6,808 nucleotides of DNA, taken from Flavobacteriia bacterium. GTDB lineage: Bacteria > Bacteroidota > Bacteroidia > Flavobacteriales_D > Crocinitomicaceae. Made by a program: the position numbers and the translations under genes. Every line of letters starts with the position of its first letter. Within the stretch, counting starts at the first letter, position 1. The DNA is taken from contig RFQF01000110.1 of NCBI GenBank assembly GCA_009925805.1, forward strand, positions 1 to 6,808. Reading direction: 5' to 3'. The notes under the pieces were generated by a model. The model worked only from the letters and a program-made list of their open reading frames with translations, did not search any database and was not told where the DNA came from. Of the stretch, positions 1-6,718 are shown piece by piece.

Positions 1-1
1 C

Positions 2-2536
2 GGGGTGGGATTAAATCAATTCACGATTTCAGCGGATATTCCGAATTTCAACAACGAAGTGTACGATGAAATCAACAACAACCGAGTCGTGAAGTCGTTC
101 AACATCACCGTAGATGGAATTGAGCCGGTGTTGCCCATGGATTTTGCTGTGGTCCCCAGAGACACCTTGGCCGTTTTTGCTTCCACCATTGATCCTTTAG
201 CCGGAATGAATTCCTACCGATTCGAGCTGGACACCACGCATTTATTTAACAGTGGATTTCTGCGCTACGCAATAAAAAACGGAACGGGCGGGGTGAAGTC
301 CGTAAATTGGAACGAATGGAAGCGCGTGTCTTCCAACCAAAACGATCCAGTCAACTTTACAGACAGTACTGTATACTATTGGCGTGTTGCCGTGAATGAC
401 GCCAACTTGAATTGGAGGAAAAGGTCTTTTCAATACATTCCTGGCAAAGAAGGATGGGGGCAGGATGATTTCTTTCAATTCACAGACAACTCCGTTACGG
501 GAATTGCCATGAACACCGCCCAACTTCAGCGGCAATTTGTTCCTATTCAAAAAGGGATTTCCTGCCTCGTGAAAAGCGCCACCACAGCCCCTCAGATTTA
601 TGACAATGCGTGGTATTTGAATGGGGAACAACAGGAGTATGAGGTATGCAATATGACGCCTAAGCTGCATGTTGCGGTGATCGACAAAGGAACACTCATC
701 CCATGGGAAACCCGGTACACCTATCCTAACGGCTTGGTGGTTAATCCAGCGCATAATTTTGGAAACGCGAACGATAATTCTGGCTGTAAACCCCGGGCCA
801 TGAAGTACTTTACTTTCCATCAAAACAGCGCGGCACAATTAGCTTCGTTCCAGAATTTAGTGCAAAACGTGTTGCAAAATGGGGATTATTTGCTCGTCTA
901 TTCGCCCATGACCACACGCTATGATTGGTGGAACACCTACGCACCGAGTTTGTACCAAACGTTTGCGAATCTTGGTTCCGATAGCATCGTTCCCGGGCGA
1001 CCCAATAAACCCTTTATCTTTTTGACGCAGAAAGGAAATCCCACCTTTGTGGTGGAGAAATTTACCCAAGGGATAGAGGACCTATACATGGATACGGTCA
1101 TTTTTGGTTCGCAATTAGTGGGGTACGAAACCACTCCGCTTATTGGTCCGGTGGACGATTGGCAATCACTGTTTTGGAAACGCGATCCCTTGGAGCCGGT
1201 TCCCGGTGACAGCACCCGAATGCGGGTTCAAGTGTACAATGCCGCCGGTAGTTTAGATCACGTCATCGATACGTTAATGACGCCCCACGATTCCATCATT
1301 CATTTGAATAACCTGATCAACGCATCGCAGTTTCCTTATGCGCGATTGAACGCGTTTTATGCGGATTCTGCGAACCAGACACCCGCGCAGTTGGACTTTT
1401 GGCATGTAGTGTTTGCTCCTCTTCCCGAGGCAGCTATTGATCCTTCAAGTGCTTTGTTTTGGAGCGGTCAAAACGATTCCATTCAAGAAGGGCAACCCTT
1501 GAAATTTGCGGTTAACATTCGGAATATTAGCGATTACGGAATGGACTCGTTGTTGGTGAGTTATAGTATAATTGATGCAAATCAAGTAGTACACCCGTTA
1601 ACCTATCCACGACAAGGGCCTTTGCTGCCGGGTGCTTCGCTTTACGATACGATTACTGTACCTACGCTCAATTTCAAAGGAGAAAATTGGTTGAGGGTTG
1701 AGGTAAATCCCTACACCGATGCGAGTATGTTGCATACCGACCAACCGGAATTAACGCACATTAATAACATTCTTCAGGTGGCCTTTAATGTGGGTGGAGA
1801 AGACGTCAATCCTATTTTGGATGTAACCTTCAACGGAGAACATATTTTGAACAATGATTTGGTTTCTCCTACCAGTGAAATTTTAATTACGCTGAAAGAC
1901 GACAATCCTTACCTTATCATGGACAGCGATAGCGATACCTCGTTATTTGCAATATACCTTACCGATCCTGACGGTGTAATGAAAAAAATTCCTTTTGTTG
2001 ACGCACAAGGGACTACGGTCATGGATTGGATTCCTGCGAATGCCGGGAACAAGAAATTTAAAATTATATACCCAGCACTTTTTACAAAAGACGGAACCTA
2101 TACGTTGTTGGTTCAGGGTCAAGACCGTTCGGGCAATTTGTCGGGGGACTATGAATACCAGATAAATTTCAAGGTTGTGCAAGCATCGAGCATTTCGGAT
2201 ATTATGAATTATCCGAATCCTTTCAGCACGAGCACGCGCTTTGTTTTCACCCTTACCGGGTCGGAAATTCCGGACCGAGTATTAATTCAAATCATGAACA
2301 TCAGCGGAAAGGTGGTTCGTGAAATTACCGAGTCAGAGCTAGGCCAAATGCGTATCGGTCGAAACATCACGGAGTTCGCCTGGGATGGACGGGATGAATT
2401 TGGCGATTTGTTGGCGAATGGGGTTTATCTTTATCGGGTGCATGTCAGTGCTGCAGGCAAGGAAATCAAGCATTTGGAAACAGGAGCCGATAATTACTTC
2501 CACAAAGGTCTTGGAAAAATGTACATCATCCGTTAA
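2..2536 (+). CDS. porU2: C-terminal part of a PorU2-like putative type IX secretion system sortase (5' end outside window)
   Basis: The reading frame is open to the left edge, so the GTG at position 5 is only an internal valine; 844 codons are present. Numbering from that GTG, the segments are: an Fn3-like beta region at about 46-165 ending in YYWRVAV; a segment at about 184-355 that resembles an ILEI/FAM3-type domain; a CARDB-like domain at about 485-596; an Ig-like domain at about 600-725; and a FlgD-like C-terminal domain at about 734-815 with NYPNPF, ISGKVVREI, FAWDGRDEFGD and NGVYLYRV. The protein ends in GKMYIIR. The order and the last ~110 residues match, from memory, the Bacteroidota family called PorU2, whose gingipain-like C25 peptidase domain lies N-terminal and so would be upstream of this window. 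PorU-type proteins act at the cell surface, where PorU cleaves C-terminal sorting signals of T9SS cargo; for PorU2 this role is presumed. No catalytic Cys/His can be checked here. A generic T9SS surface protein with the same end domains is the alternative. Confidence 0.78.
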   Translation, partial: GVGLNQFTISADIPNFNNEVYDEINNNRVVKSFNITVDGIEPVLPMDFAVVPRDTLAVFASTIDPLAGMNSYRFELDTTHLFNSGFLRYAIKNGTGGVKSVNWNEWKRVSSNQNDPVNFTDSTVYYWRVAVNDANLNWRKRSFQYIPGKEGWGQDDFFQFTDNSVTGIAMNTAQLQRQFVPIQKGISCLVKSATTAPQIYDNAWYLNGEQQEYEVCNMTPKLHVAVIDKGTLIPWETRYTYPNGLVVNPAHNFGNANDNSGCKPRAMKYFTFHQNSAAQLASFQNLVQNVLQNGDYLLVYSPMTTRYDWWNTYAPSLYQTFANLGSDSIVPGRPNKPFIFLTQKGNPTFVVEKFTQGIEDLYMDTVIFGSQLVGYETTPLIGPVDDWQSLFWKRDPLEPVPGDSTRMRVQVYNAAGSLDHVIDTLMTPHDSIIHLNNLINASQFPYARLNAFYADSANQTPAQLDFWHVVFAPLPEAAIDPSSALFWSGQNDSIQEGQPLKFAVNIRNISDYGMDSLLVSYSIIDANQVVHPLTYPRQGPLLPGASLYDTITVPTLNFKGENWLRVEVNPYTDASMLHTDQPELTHINNILQVAFNVGGEDVNPILDVTFNGEHILNNDLVSPTSEILITLKDDNPYLIMDSDSDTSLFAIYLTDPDGVMKKIPFVDAQGTTVMDWIPANAGNKKFKIIYPALFTKDGTYTLLVQGQDRSGNLSGDYEYQINFKVVQASSISDIMNYPNPFSTSTRFVFTLTGSEIPDRVLIQIMNISGKVVREITESELGQMRIGRNITEFAWDGRDEFGDLLANGVYLYRVHVSAAGKEIKHLETGADNYFHKGLGKMYIIR

Positions 2537-2553
2537 TAGGGATATTTACGGCT

Positions 2554-3777
2554 TTAGAAAAACTTACAGCTAAGAATAGCGGTGTCATCCCCGTACGGGA
2601 GTTCGCCTTTCCATTCGTCTAGCTTAGAAAAAAGAATACTATTCATGTCTTCCATTTTGAGACTTGAAAAGGACTGCACAATTTTTACAAGTTGTTCAAT
2701 GCTGAACTGTTCTCCGGATGTATTTTCCAGTTCAACAACGCCGTCCGTATAAAGCACCAACGTACTTTTGGGTGGAACGACTAACTTACCTACCTTCAGC
2801 GTGGGGAGTTCATCTAAAATTCCAAGTCCCGTGCATCCTTCTGAAAGTGGGAGCACCGTTTTACCGATCAACAGGAGGGGGTGATTATGTCCTGCGTTGA
2901 TGTACTTGAGTTTGCGCGTATATGCGTTGTAGTGCGCAATGAAAAAGGTGATGAACTTTTCTCCCTTGGCATTCGAAAGTACTTTTTTATTTAATTCCTC
3001 GATTAAAAAAGAGAGATCAAACCGTTGATACCGAAAAAGCGTTCTCAAGGTCGCTTGAAAATTAGCCATAAGTAAAGCGGCCGAAATTCCTTTACCCGAA
3101 ACATCCGCAATACAAATAATATATTCATCATCTCCTAACGGAATAAAATCGTAGTAATCTCCCCCAATGACATCCCTTGCCACGTATTTGGCTGAAATAT
3201 CCATCTTTCTATTGGAGGGCAGATGCGCTGGAAATAACAGTTTTTGCAGTTCCGAAGCAGTTTCCAAATCACGGTTAATGACCTCTTTCGCTCGTAGGGT
3301 TTCTGCTAACCGTTTATTTTCAATGGCAACGCATAGCATGTTCGCAAGTGTTCGTGCAAAATCGATGCGGTCGTGTCCCGACCCAGCGGCGTTTTGTTCT
3401 CTTGTGAGCAGCAAAAAAGCAACGGTTTTTCCGCCATGACTTACCGGGATGATGACTTCAAATTCCTGGATTAACGTCGAGTTGGATTCGGAAATATAGG
3501 TAAGTTCCTTAAATCGCTGCAGATGTTCGAGGCTTTCTTCAAGGTGTATTTTAACCTTTACACCTACTTTCAAGAATACTTTCCAATGGTTGTAATGCGC
3601 GATGAGCACGTATTTTCGAAAGTTCAATTGTTCCTGAATAACGAAACTGAAGGATTTTAGCAAGCCTCCAAGGCTCTCATTTTGGTTGATGGAGGTACTT
3701 ATGGATAAAAGTGCATTGAGTTTGAGTTCCTGTAATTCGACTAGACGTTGCAGTTGGATTACGGCTTCTTCATTCAT
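2554..3777 (-). CDS. GAF-like/SpoIIE-type PP2C serine/threonine phosphatase
   Basis: This 407-residue protein is a soluble phosphatase of the RsbU/SpoIIE class; it has no signal peptide or membrane segment. Residues 1-20 are probably helical, about 25-155 look like a GAF sensory domain, and about 150-183 form a helical linker ending in ELQKLLFP, the signature of the RsbU-type linker. The PP2C domain follows at about 190-407 with the expected motifs: GGDYYD (205-210), ADVSGKG (224-230), NAGHNHP (294-300), YTDGVVE (343-349) and GDDTAIL (396-402). The metal-binding aspartates in these motifs are all present, so it should be active. Relatives dephosphorylate anti-anti-sigma (STAS) proteins, but no STAS partner or kinase is in this window, so the substrate is unknown. 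Its ATG overlaps the lpxD stop as ATGA, with no Shine-Dalgarno sequence, which suggests coupled translation. Its stop faces the porU2 stop at a distance of 17 bases. Confidence 0.92.
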   Translation of the reverse strand: MNEEAVIQLQRLVELQELKLNALLSISTSINQNESLGGLLKSFSFVIQEQLNFRKYVLIAHYNHWKVFLKVGVKVKIHLEESLEHLQRFKELTYISESNSTLIQEFEVIIPVSHGGKTVAFLLLTREQNAAGSGHDRIDFARTLANMLCVAIENKRLAETLRAKEVINRDLETASELQKLLFPAHLPSNRKMDISAKYVARDVIGGDYYDFIPLGDDEYIICIADVSGKGISAALLMANFQATLRTLFRYQRFDLSFLIEELNKKVLSNAKGEKFITFFIAHYNAYTRKLKYINAGHNHPLLLIGKTVLPLSEGCTGLGILDELPTLKVGKLVVPPKSTLVLYTDGVVELENTSGEQFSIEQLVKIVQSFSSLKMEDMNSILFSKLDEWKGELPYGDDTAILSCKFF

Positions 3778-4685
3778 AGGTTCGCTTTAATCATGGAAGG
3801 CAATTGTTTCAAAGCGGCGATTTCTTTAAATTTCTCCCGTACCTCACCGCATGGACTTCCGAAATAGGTGGTATTACCTTCCAGGTTTTTACCGATGCCG
3901 CTCTGGGCCAGTACCACTGCGCCAGAACCAATTCGCACTCCGCTTGCACAACCTACCTGCCCCCATAAGGTGACTCCATCCTCAATGTCCACACAACCGG
4001 CGATACCAACTTGCGAAGCAAATAAACAGTTTTTTCCTACGCGGGTGTCGTGGCCAATTTGCACGAGATTGTCGATTTTTGTACCCGAACCAATAAAGGT
4101 AACATCGGTTACTCCCCGGTCGATGGTGCAATTTGCTCCGATTTCTACATGATCACCAATTTCTACATAACCGCAATTGAACATCGGGGAATACATGCCG
4201 TTGCTTTTTTTATAATAAAACGCGTTGTGACCAAGTACGGTATTTGAGCCAATAATCGAATGATTTCCGATGCGTGTATCGTCTAAAATGCAAGCTCCAG
4301 GAAAGATTTTTACTTGGTCACCCAGTTGAACATTGTTGCCGAAATATACTCCAGGATATTGTTTTGCGTATTCCGGGTTTTCCGAAACTTGCTCGCGAAG
4401 TGCATAAAAATGAGCACATATTTCATTGAAAAGAGTGAAGGGTTGCTCATGAATAATGAGTCCTTTACCTTCAGGGCAATCTACCTCCTTATCGATAATT
4501 ACAACACTCGCTGAGGATTGAAGGGCTTTTTGGTAGTACTTAGGATGATCCACAAAGACGATGTCCCCGGAAACGACACGATGAATTTCATTGATGCCTG
4601 TAACAATTAGTTCAGGAACCCCGCGATAAGTACAACGAAAACGGGTGGATAGCTCTTCGAGTGAGAGCGCCGTGGTAAATCTCAT
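3774..4685 (-). CDS. lpxD: LpxD-type UDP-3-O-acylglucosamine N-acyltransferase (left-handed beta-helix)
   Basis: This 303-residue protein has the two-part LpxD architecture. An N-terminal uridine-binding-like domain at about 1-95 contains VTGINEIHRVVSGDIVFVDH. A left-handed beta-helix of hexapeptide repeats spans about 112-278 (IGNHSIIGSNTVLG, VEIGDHVEIGANCTIDRG, VRIGSGAVV), and a short helical tail follows. LpxD transfers a 3-hydroxyacyl chain from acyl-ACP to the 2-amino group of UDP-3-O-acylglucosamine in cytoplasmic lipid A synthesis. The catalytic-histidine motif is present as NLVQIGHD, with His212 the likely equivalent of E. coli His239. It is shorter than E. coli LpxD (341 residues). 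From memory it resembles the second LpxD-like protein that many flavobacteria carry next to efp/sucD rather than the one beside lpxC, so its exact acceptor is less certain. The phosphatase gene follows with a 4-base overlap, and rpmE2 is divergent. A weak TATTTTTA (minus strand, 4708-4701) could be a promoter element, but no matching upstream element is visible. Confidence 0.88.
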   Translation of the reverse strand: MRFTTALSLEELSTRFRCTYRGVPELIVTGINEIHRVVSGDIVFVDHPKYYQKALQSSASVVIIDKEVDCPEGKGLIIHEQPFTLFNEICAHFYALREQVSENPEYAKQYPGVYFGNNVQLGDQVKIFPGACILDDTRIGNHSIIGSNTVLGHNAFYYKKSNGMYSPMFNCGYVEIGDHVEIGANCTIDRGVTDVTFIGSGTKIDNLVQIGHDTRVGKNCLFASQVGIAGCVDIEDGVTLWGQVGCASGVRIGSGAVVLAQSGIGKNLEGNTTYFGSPCGEVREKFKEIAALKQLPSMIKANL

Positions 4686-4792
4686 AGCGATGTGTTTGTG
4701 TAAAAATAAACAGGTTAGCGGGATGAATGCATTGGAAAAGCAAGAGTTTTCAGCATTTTTTTGTTAGTTTGTGTATATTTTACCTGTAGGGG

Positions 4793-4823
4793 TTTGTGTT
4801 TTATCTTTTTAGGTTTATCTTTG
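4793..4823 (+). promoter_or_regulatory. Bacteroidota-type promoter of rpmE2
   Basis: TTTG at 4793-4796 is separated by exactly 19 bases from TATCTTTG at 4816-4823. This matches the Bacteroidota primary sigma factor consensus (TTTG at -33, TAnnTTTG at -7) without a mismatch. Transcription would begin at about 4828-4832, leaving a leader of only about 10-14 bases before the rpmE2 ATG, so there is no room for a riboswitch or an autoregulatory leader structure. Confidence 0.75.
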
Positions 4824-4841
4824 CACTCCAATTTTTGCACT

Positions 4842-5096
4842 ATGAAAAAAGAAATACACCCAGACGACTACCGATTGGTTGTTTTTAAAGATATGTCTAA
4901 CGAATATGCGTTTTTATGCCCATCCTGTGCACCCACCAAGGAAACCATTACTTGGGAGGATGGAAACGACTATCCTTTGGTCAAGTTGGATATTTCCCAC
5001 AAGTCGCACCCTTTTTTCACCGGAATTGCTCAGTTTGTGGATACGGCTGGTCGAATCGATAAGTTCAAAAACCGCTTTGGTCGTACCATGAAGTAA
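4842..5096 (+). CDS. rpmE2: 50S ribosomal protein L31, type B
   Basis: This 84-residue protein is a type-B L31, a component of the large ribosomal subunit near the central protuberance and intersubunit bridge. Recognisable family motifs are MKKEIHPDDYRLVVFKDMSN at the start, YPLVKLDIS at 44-52, SHPFFTG at 55-61, and VDTAGRIDKFKNRFG near the end. The frame stays open upstream to a TTG at 4761, but the ATG at 4842 gives the conserved N-terminus and lies just after the promoter, so it is chosen. Type-B proteins normally lack the zinc-binding cysteines of type A; this one has a single CPSC at residues 26-29. It is a single-gene transcription unit, bounded by its own promoter and a terminator about 20 bases after the stop. 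Confidence 0.95.
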   Translation: MKKEIHPDDYRLVVFKDMSNEYAFLCPSCAPTKETITWEDGNDYPLVKLDISHKSHPFFTGIAQFVDTAGRIDKFKNRFGRTMK

Positions 5097-5116
5097 TCCA
5101 GCTTAACAAGATATTG

Positions 5117-5149
5117 AAAACCACTCCATCCGGGTGGTTTTTTTGTTTT
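5117..5149 (+). terminator. Rho-independent terminator between convergent rpmE2 and the threonylcarbamoyl-AMP synthase gene
   Basis: AAAACCAC (5117-5124) pairs perfectly with GTGGTTTT (5134-5141). A further T-G wobble and a C-G pair close a loop of about 5 bases, and the T-rich tract runs on to about 5149 with one interrupting G. It serves rpmE2 well. On the opposite strand the stem is followed by only four T and then C, so it is a weaker terminator for the converging gene, whose stop codon lies at 5150-5148. Confidence 0.85.
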
Positions 5150-6104
5150 AGGAAAACTTGGCTGTAGCGCGATTCAAGCGGTCAATTAACGTGAGTCCCA
5201 AACCCTCTGGAGCAGGTTTTTCAATGTAGAGGGCTTTAAATCCTTTGGAATCCATTTCGATCAGCACACGGTACAGGTTGCGAGCAATTTCTTGCGGCAT
5301 TCCACTGATGCTTAACACCATGCATTGTTGTGGTGGGAAACCTTCCGGGATTTTATGAAGAAAAATATACCCCGAGTCCAACTTTAGGGCTTCATTTTGC
5401 TGAAAATAATGCAACGGAGTATGAGGGGCATAATGGTACTTAACCATGCCGGGGGCTTGAGGGTTTGATGCCGCATTGTTTTTTAGTTCAGGGATGTATC
5501 CGAGGACTACCGATAGTTCGTCAAGCGTAATACTTCCCAGTCTGTATACCACGATTTTGTTGTTTTCCACCCCAACAATTGTCGACTCTAGACCGTATTC
5601 GCAAGGACCACCATCAAGTATCCAAGGAATTTTTCCCATAAGTTGCTCTAACACTTGGGGTGCGAGCGTCGGACTTACACCTCCGTATTGGTTGGCACTT
5701 GGAGCCGCAAGGGGAAAAGGAAGGGTTTCAAGCAAAGCTCGGAGCATAGGGTGGGCTGGAAAACGGATGGCTACACGGTCAGATCCCGCAGTAATGATTT
5801 CAGGAACGCGTTCACTTTTTGGAACCAGCAACGTAAGGGGTCCTGGACAGAATTTGCTGGATAGGAGGGCTAATTCATCGTGAAATTCCATGATAAAAGG
5901 TGCCGCATTTTCCCGGTCTAAACAATGTAAAATCAAGGGGTTATTGCTCGGTCTTCCTTTGATTTCGAATATTTTCGCTACAGCCGCTATATTCAAAGCG
6001 TTCGACGCCAAACCATACACTGTTTCTGTCGGAACGCCAATTACATGGCCCTTTTCCAAGGCCTCCTTCGCAATCCCTAAATCTTGTGTTAGTTGGGTTT
6101 TCAC
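5148..6104 (-). CDS. sua5: L-threonylcarbamoyladenylate synthase, two-domain Sua5 type
   Basis: This 318-residue enzyme makes threonylcarbamoyl-AMP from threonine, bicarbonate and ATP, the first step of t6A37 modification of ANN-decoding tRNAs; TsaB/TsaD/TsaE then transfer the group. The YrdC domain (about 8-195) shows GVPTETVYGL (23-32), the KxR motif in KGRPSNNPL (Lys49, Arg51), PGPLTLLV (87-94), VAIRFPAHP (111-119), the SxN motif in APSAN (Ser136, Asn138) and GLESTIV (171-177). A linker with APGMVKYHYAPHTPL (217-231) leads to the C-terminal Sua5 domain (about 232-318), which ends in a typical GLGLTLIDRLNRA. This length marks the Sua5 form rather than the short TsaC form. The start is GTG at 6104-6102; an in-frame TAA lies two codons upstream, so no longer start exists. 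A TATTTTG (minus strand, 6127-6121) might be a promoter element, but it deviates from consensus. All key residues are present. Confidence 0.95.
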   Translation of the reverse strand: MKTQLTQDLGIAKEALEKGHVIGVPTETVYGLASNALNIAAVAKIFEIKGRPSNNPLILHCLDRENAAPFIMEFHDELALLSSKFCPGPLTLLVPKSERVPEIITAGSDRVAIRFPAHPMLRALLETLPFPLAAPSANQYGGVSPTLAPQVLEQLMGKIPWILDGGPCEYGLESTIVGVENNKIVVYRLGSITLDELSVVLGYIPELKNNAASNPQAPGMVKYHYAPHTPLHYFQQNEALKLDSGYIFLHKIPEGFPPQQCMVLSISGMPQEIARNLYRVLIEMDSKGFKALYIEKPAPEGLGLTLIDRLNRATAKFS

Positions 6105-6178
6105 GCGTTAAAGATAAGGTCAAAATAGGAAAAGACTCGAATGTTGAAAACACGGGATGGAAATTTCACCGAGGCGCA

Positions 6179-6208
6179 TTGCTAATTCGGTAAGAGTATG
6201 TATTTTTG
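6179..6208 (+). promoter_or_regulatory. Bacteroidota-type promoter of the response-regulator remnant
   Basis: TTG at 6179-6181 is followed after 19 bases by TATTTTTG at 6201-6208, a perfect TAnnTTTG element with a three-base match upstream. The GTG start at 6229 lies 20 bases after the -7 element, almost the same arrangement as at rpmE2 (18 bases). The promoter therefore looks intact although the gene behind it is damaged. Confidence 0.65.
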
Positions 6209-6228
6209 TTTAAAATCATTCTAAATAA

Positions 6229-6348
6229 GTGAAAGTAATCATCGCTGATAGCAACGAACTACTCCGAGCAGGGTTAATCGCCACGCTTCAAAAGCATGAT
6301 CGGGTAAACCAACTCATTGAGGCGAGGTGGAATTATGAGTTACATTAA
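6229..6348 (+). pseudogene. N-terminal remnant of a NarL/LuxR-type response regulator receiver domain
   Basis: A 39-codon frame starts at GTG 6229, immediately after an in-frame TAA, so this must be the start. It reads MKVIIADSNELLRAG and on to about NQLIEAR (residue 33), which is beta-1, alpha-1 and the beginning of beta-2 of a receiver domain. It then runs out of register (WNYELH) and stops at TAA 6346-6348. The HTH-containing rest of the same gene continues in the next frame and overlaps this one by 14 bases. Compared with a receiver domain of about 120 residues, some 65 codons between residue about 33 and the terminal beta-5 (SYIKK) are missing, including the phosphoacceptor Asp near position 54 and the Ser/Thr of beta-4. 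An internal deletion with a frame change explains this; a simple indel does not, because the missing segment is not present in any frame. Confidence 0.8.
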
Positions 6349-6718
6349 AAAAGATTGTAGCCTCGTGGAGATTTCGGATGCTGTAAATGAAACCGCATCG
6401 GGCAATAAGTTCTTTTGTGGAAAGATTTTGGAAACCATCAATAAAGCCAATTTGAACCCCGACGATATAGATGCAGGGGTCCTTACATGTGATCCACTCG
6501 TCATGACCGATCGAGAGAACGAGATTATTGTGCTGATTTCAGAAGGATACACCAACGACCAGATTGCGGATCAATTGTTCCTAAGTAAACATACGGTGAA
6601 TACCCATAGAAAGAATATTCTGTACAAGCTTGGGGTTAAAAATACGGCAGGCATCGTTATGTACGCGGTAAAAACGCAACTCATTTCTCCCAACAAGTTT
6701 CTCTTCGCTGCTAATTAA
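6335..6718 (+). CDS. LuxR/GerE-family DNA-binding protein, C-terminal part of a broken response regulator
   Basis: The frame is open from upstream; ATG 6335 gives 127 residues, and a TTG at 6317 would add six. Residues 1-28 (MSYIKKDCSLVEISDAV onward) are the last strand and helix of a receiver domain, including its conserved lysine. Residues about 29-53 are an acidic linker (NPDDIDAG). Residues 54-116 are a complete LuxR-type HTH: TDRENEIIVLISEGYTNDQI, then LFLSKHTVNTHRKNILYKLG (recognition helix about 84-96), then VKNTAGIVMYAV. The HTH has no visible defect. It may be translated by reinitiation, because ATG 6335 overlaps the end of the upstream remnant. It would then be a regulator that cannot be controlled by phosphorylation. 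No histidine kinase is adjacent. Whether it is functional or a decaying pseudogene cannot be settled from sequence; the family assignment is firm. Confidence 0.8.
   Translation: MSYIKKDCSLVEISDAVNETASGNKFFCGKILETINKANLNPDDIDAGVLTCDPLVMTDRENEIIVLISEGYTNDQIADQLFLSKHTVNTHRKNILYKLGVKNTAGIVMYAVKTQLISPNKFLFAAN

Noticed and set aside
242..838. Open minus-strand frame of 198 codons within the porU2-like gene
   Set aside because: It lies wholly antisense to a well-recognised coding region, its translation resembles no family and has low-complexity Cys/Arg/His-rich composition, and no promoter is visible.
4701..4708. Promoter for lpxD on the minus strand (TATTTTTA)
   Set aside because: The last base deviates from TAnnTTTG and no TTTG/TTG lies at the right distance upstream, so it was noted only within the gene entry.
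4761..4841. N-terminal extension of L31 from a TTG at 4761
   Set aside because: The extension would contain the promoter itself, and the conserved N-terminus begins at the ATG at 4842.
5476..5883. Open plus-strand frame of 135 codons opposite the Sua5-type gene
   Set aside because: Antisense shadow of a conserved enzyme; Ser/Pro/Gly-rich translation without recognisable motifs.
6121..6127. Promoter for the Sua5-type gene on the minus strand (TATTTTG)
   Set aside because: It is one base short of TAnnTTTG; the element 19 bases upstream is only TTTT. Too weak to list as a feature.
6317..6348. Programmed ribosomal frameshift joining the two parts of the response regulator
   Set aside because: There is no slippery heptamer or downstream structure, and a frameshift could not restore the missing 65 or so receiver residues, which are absent in every frame.
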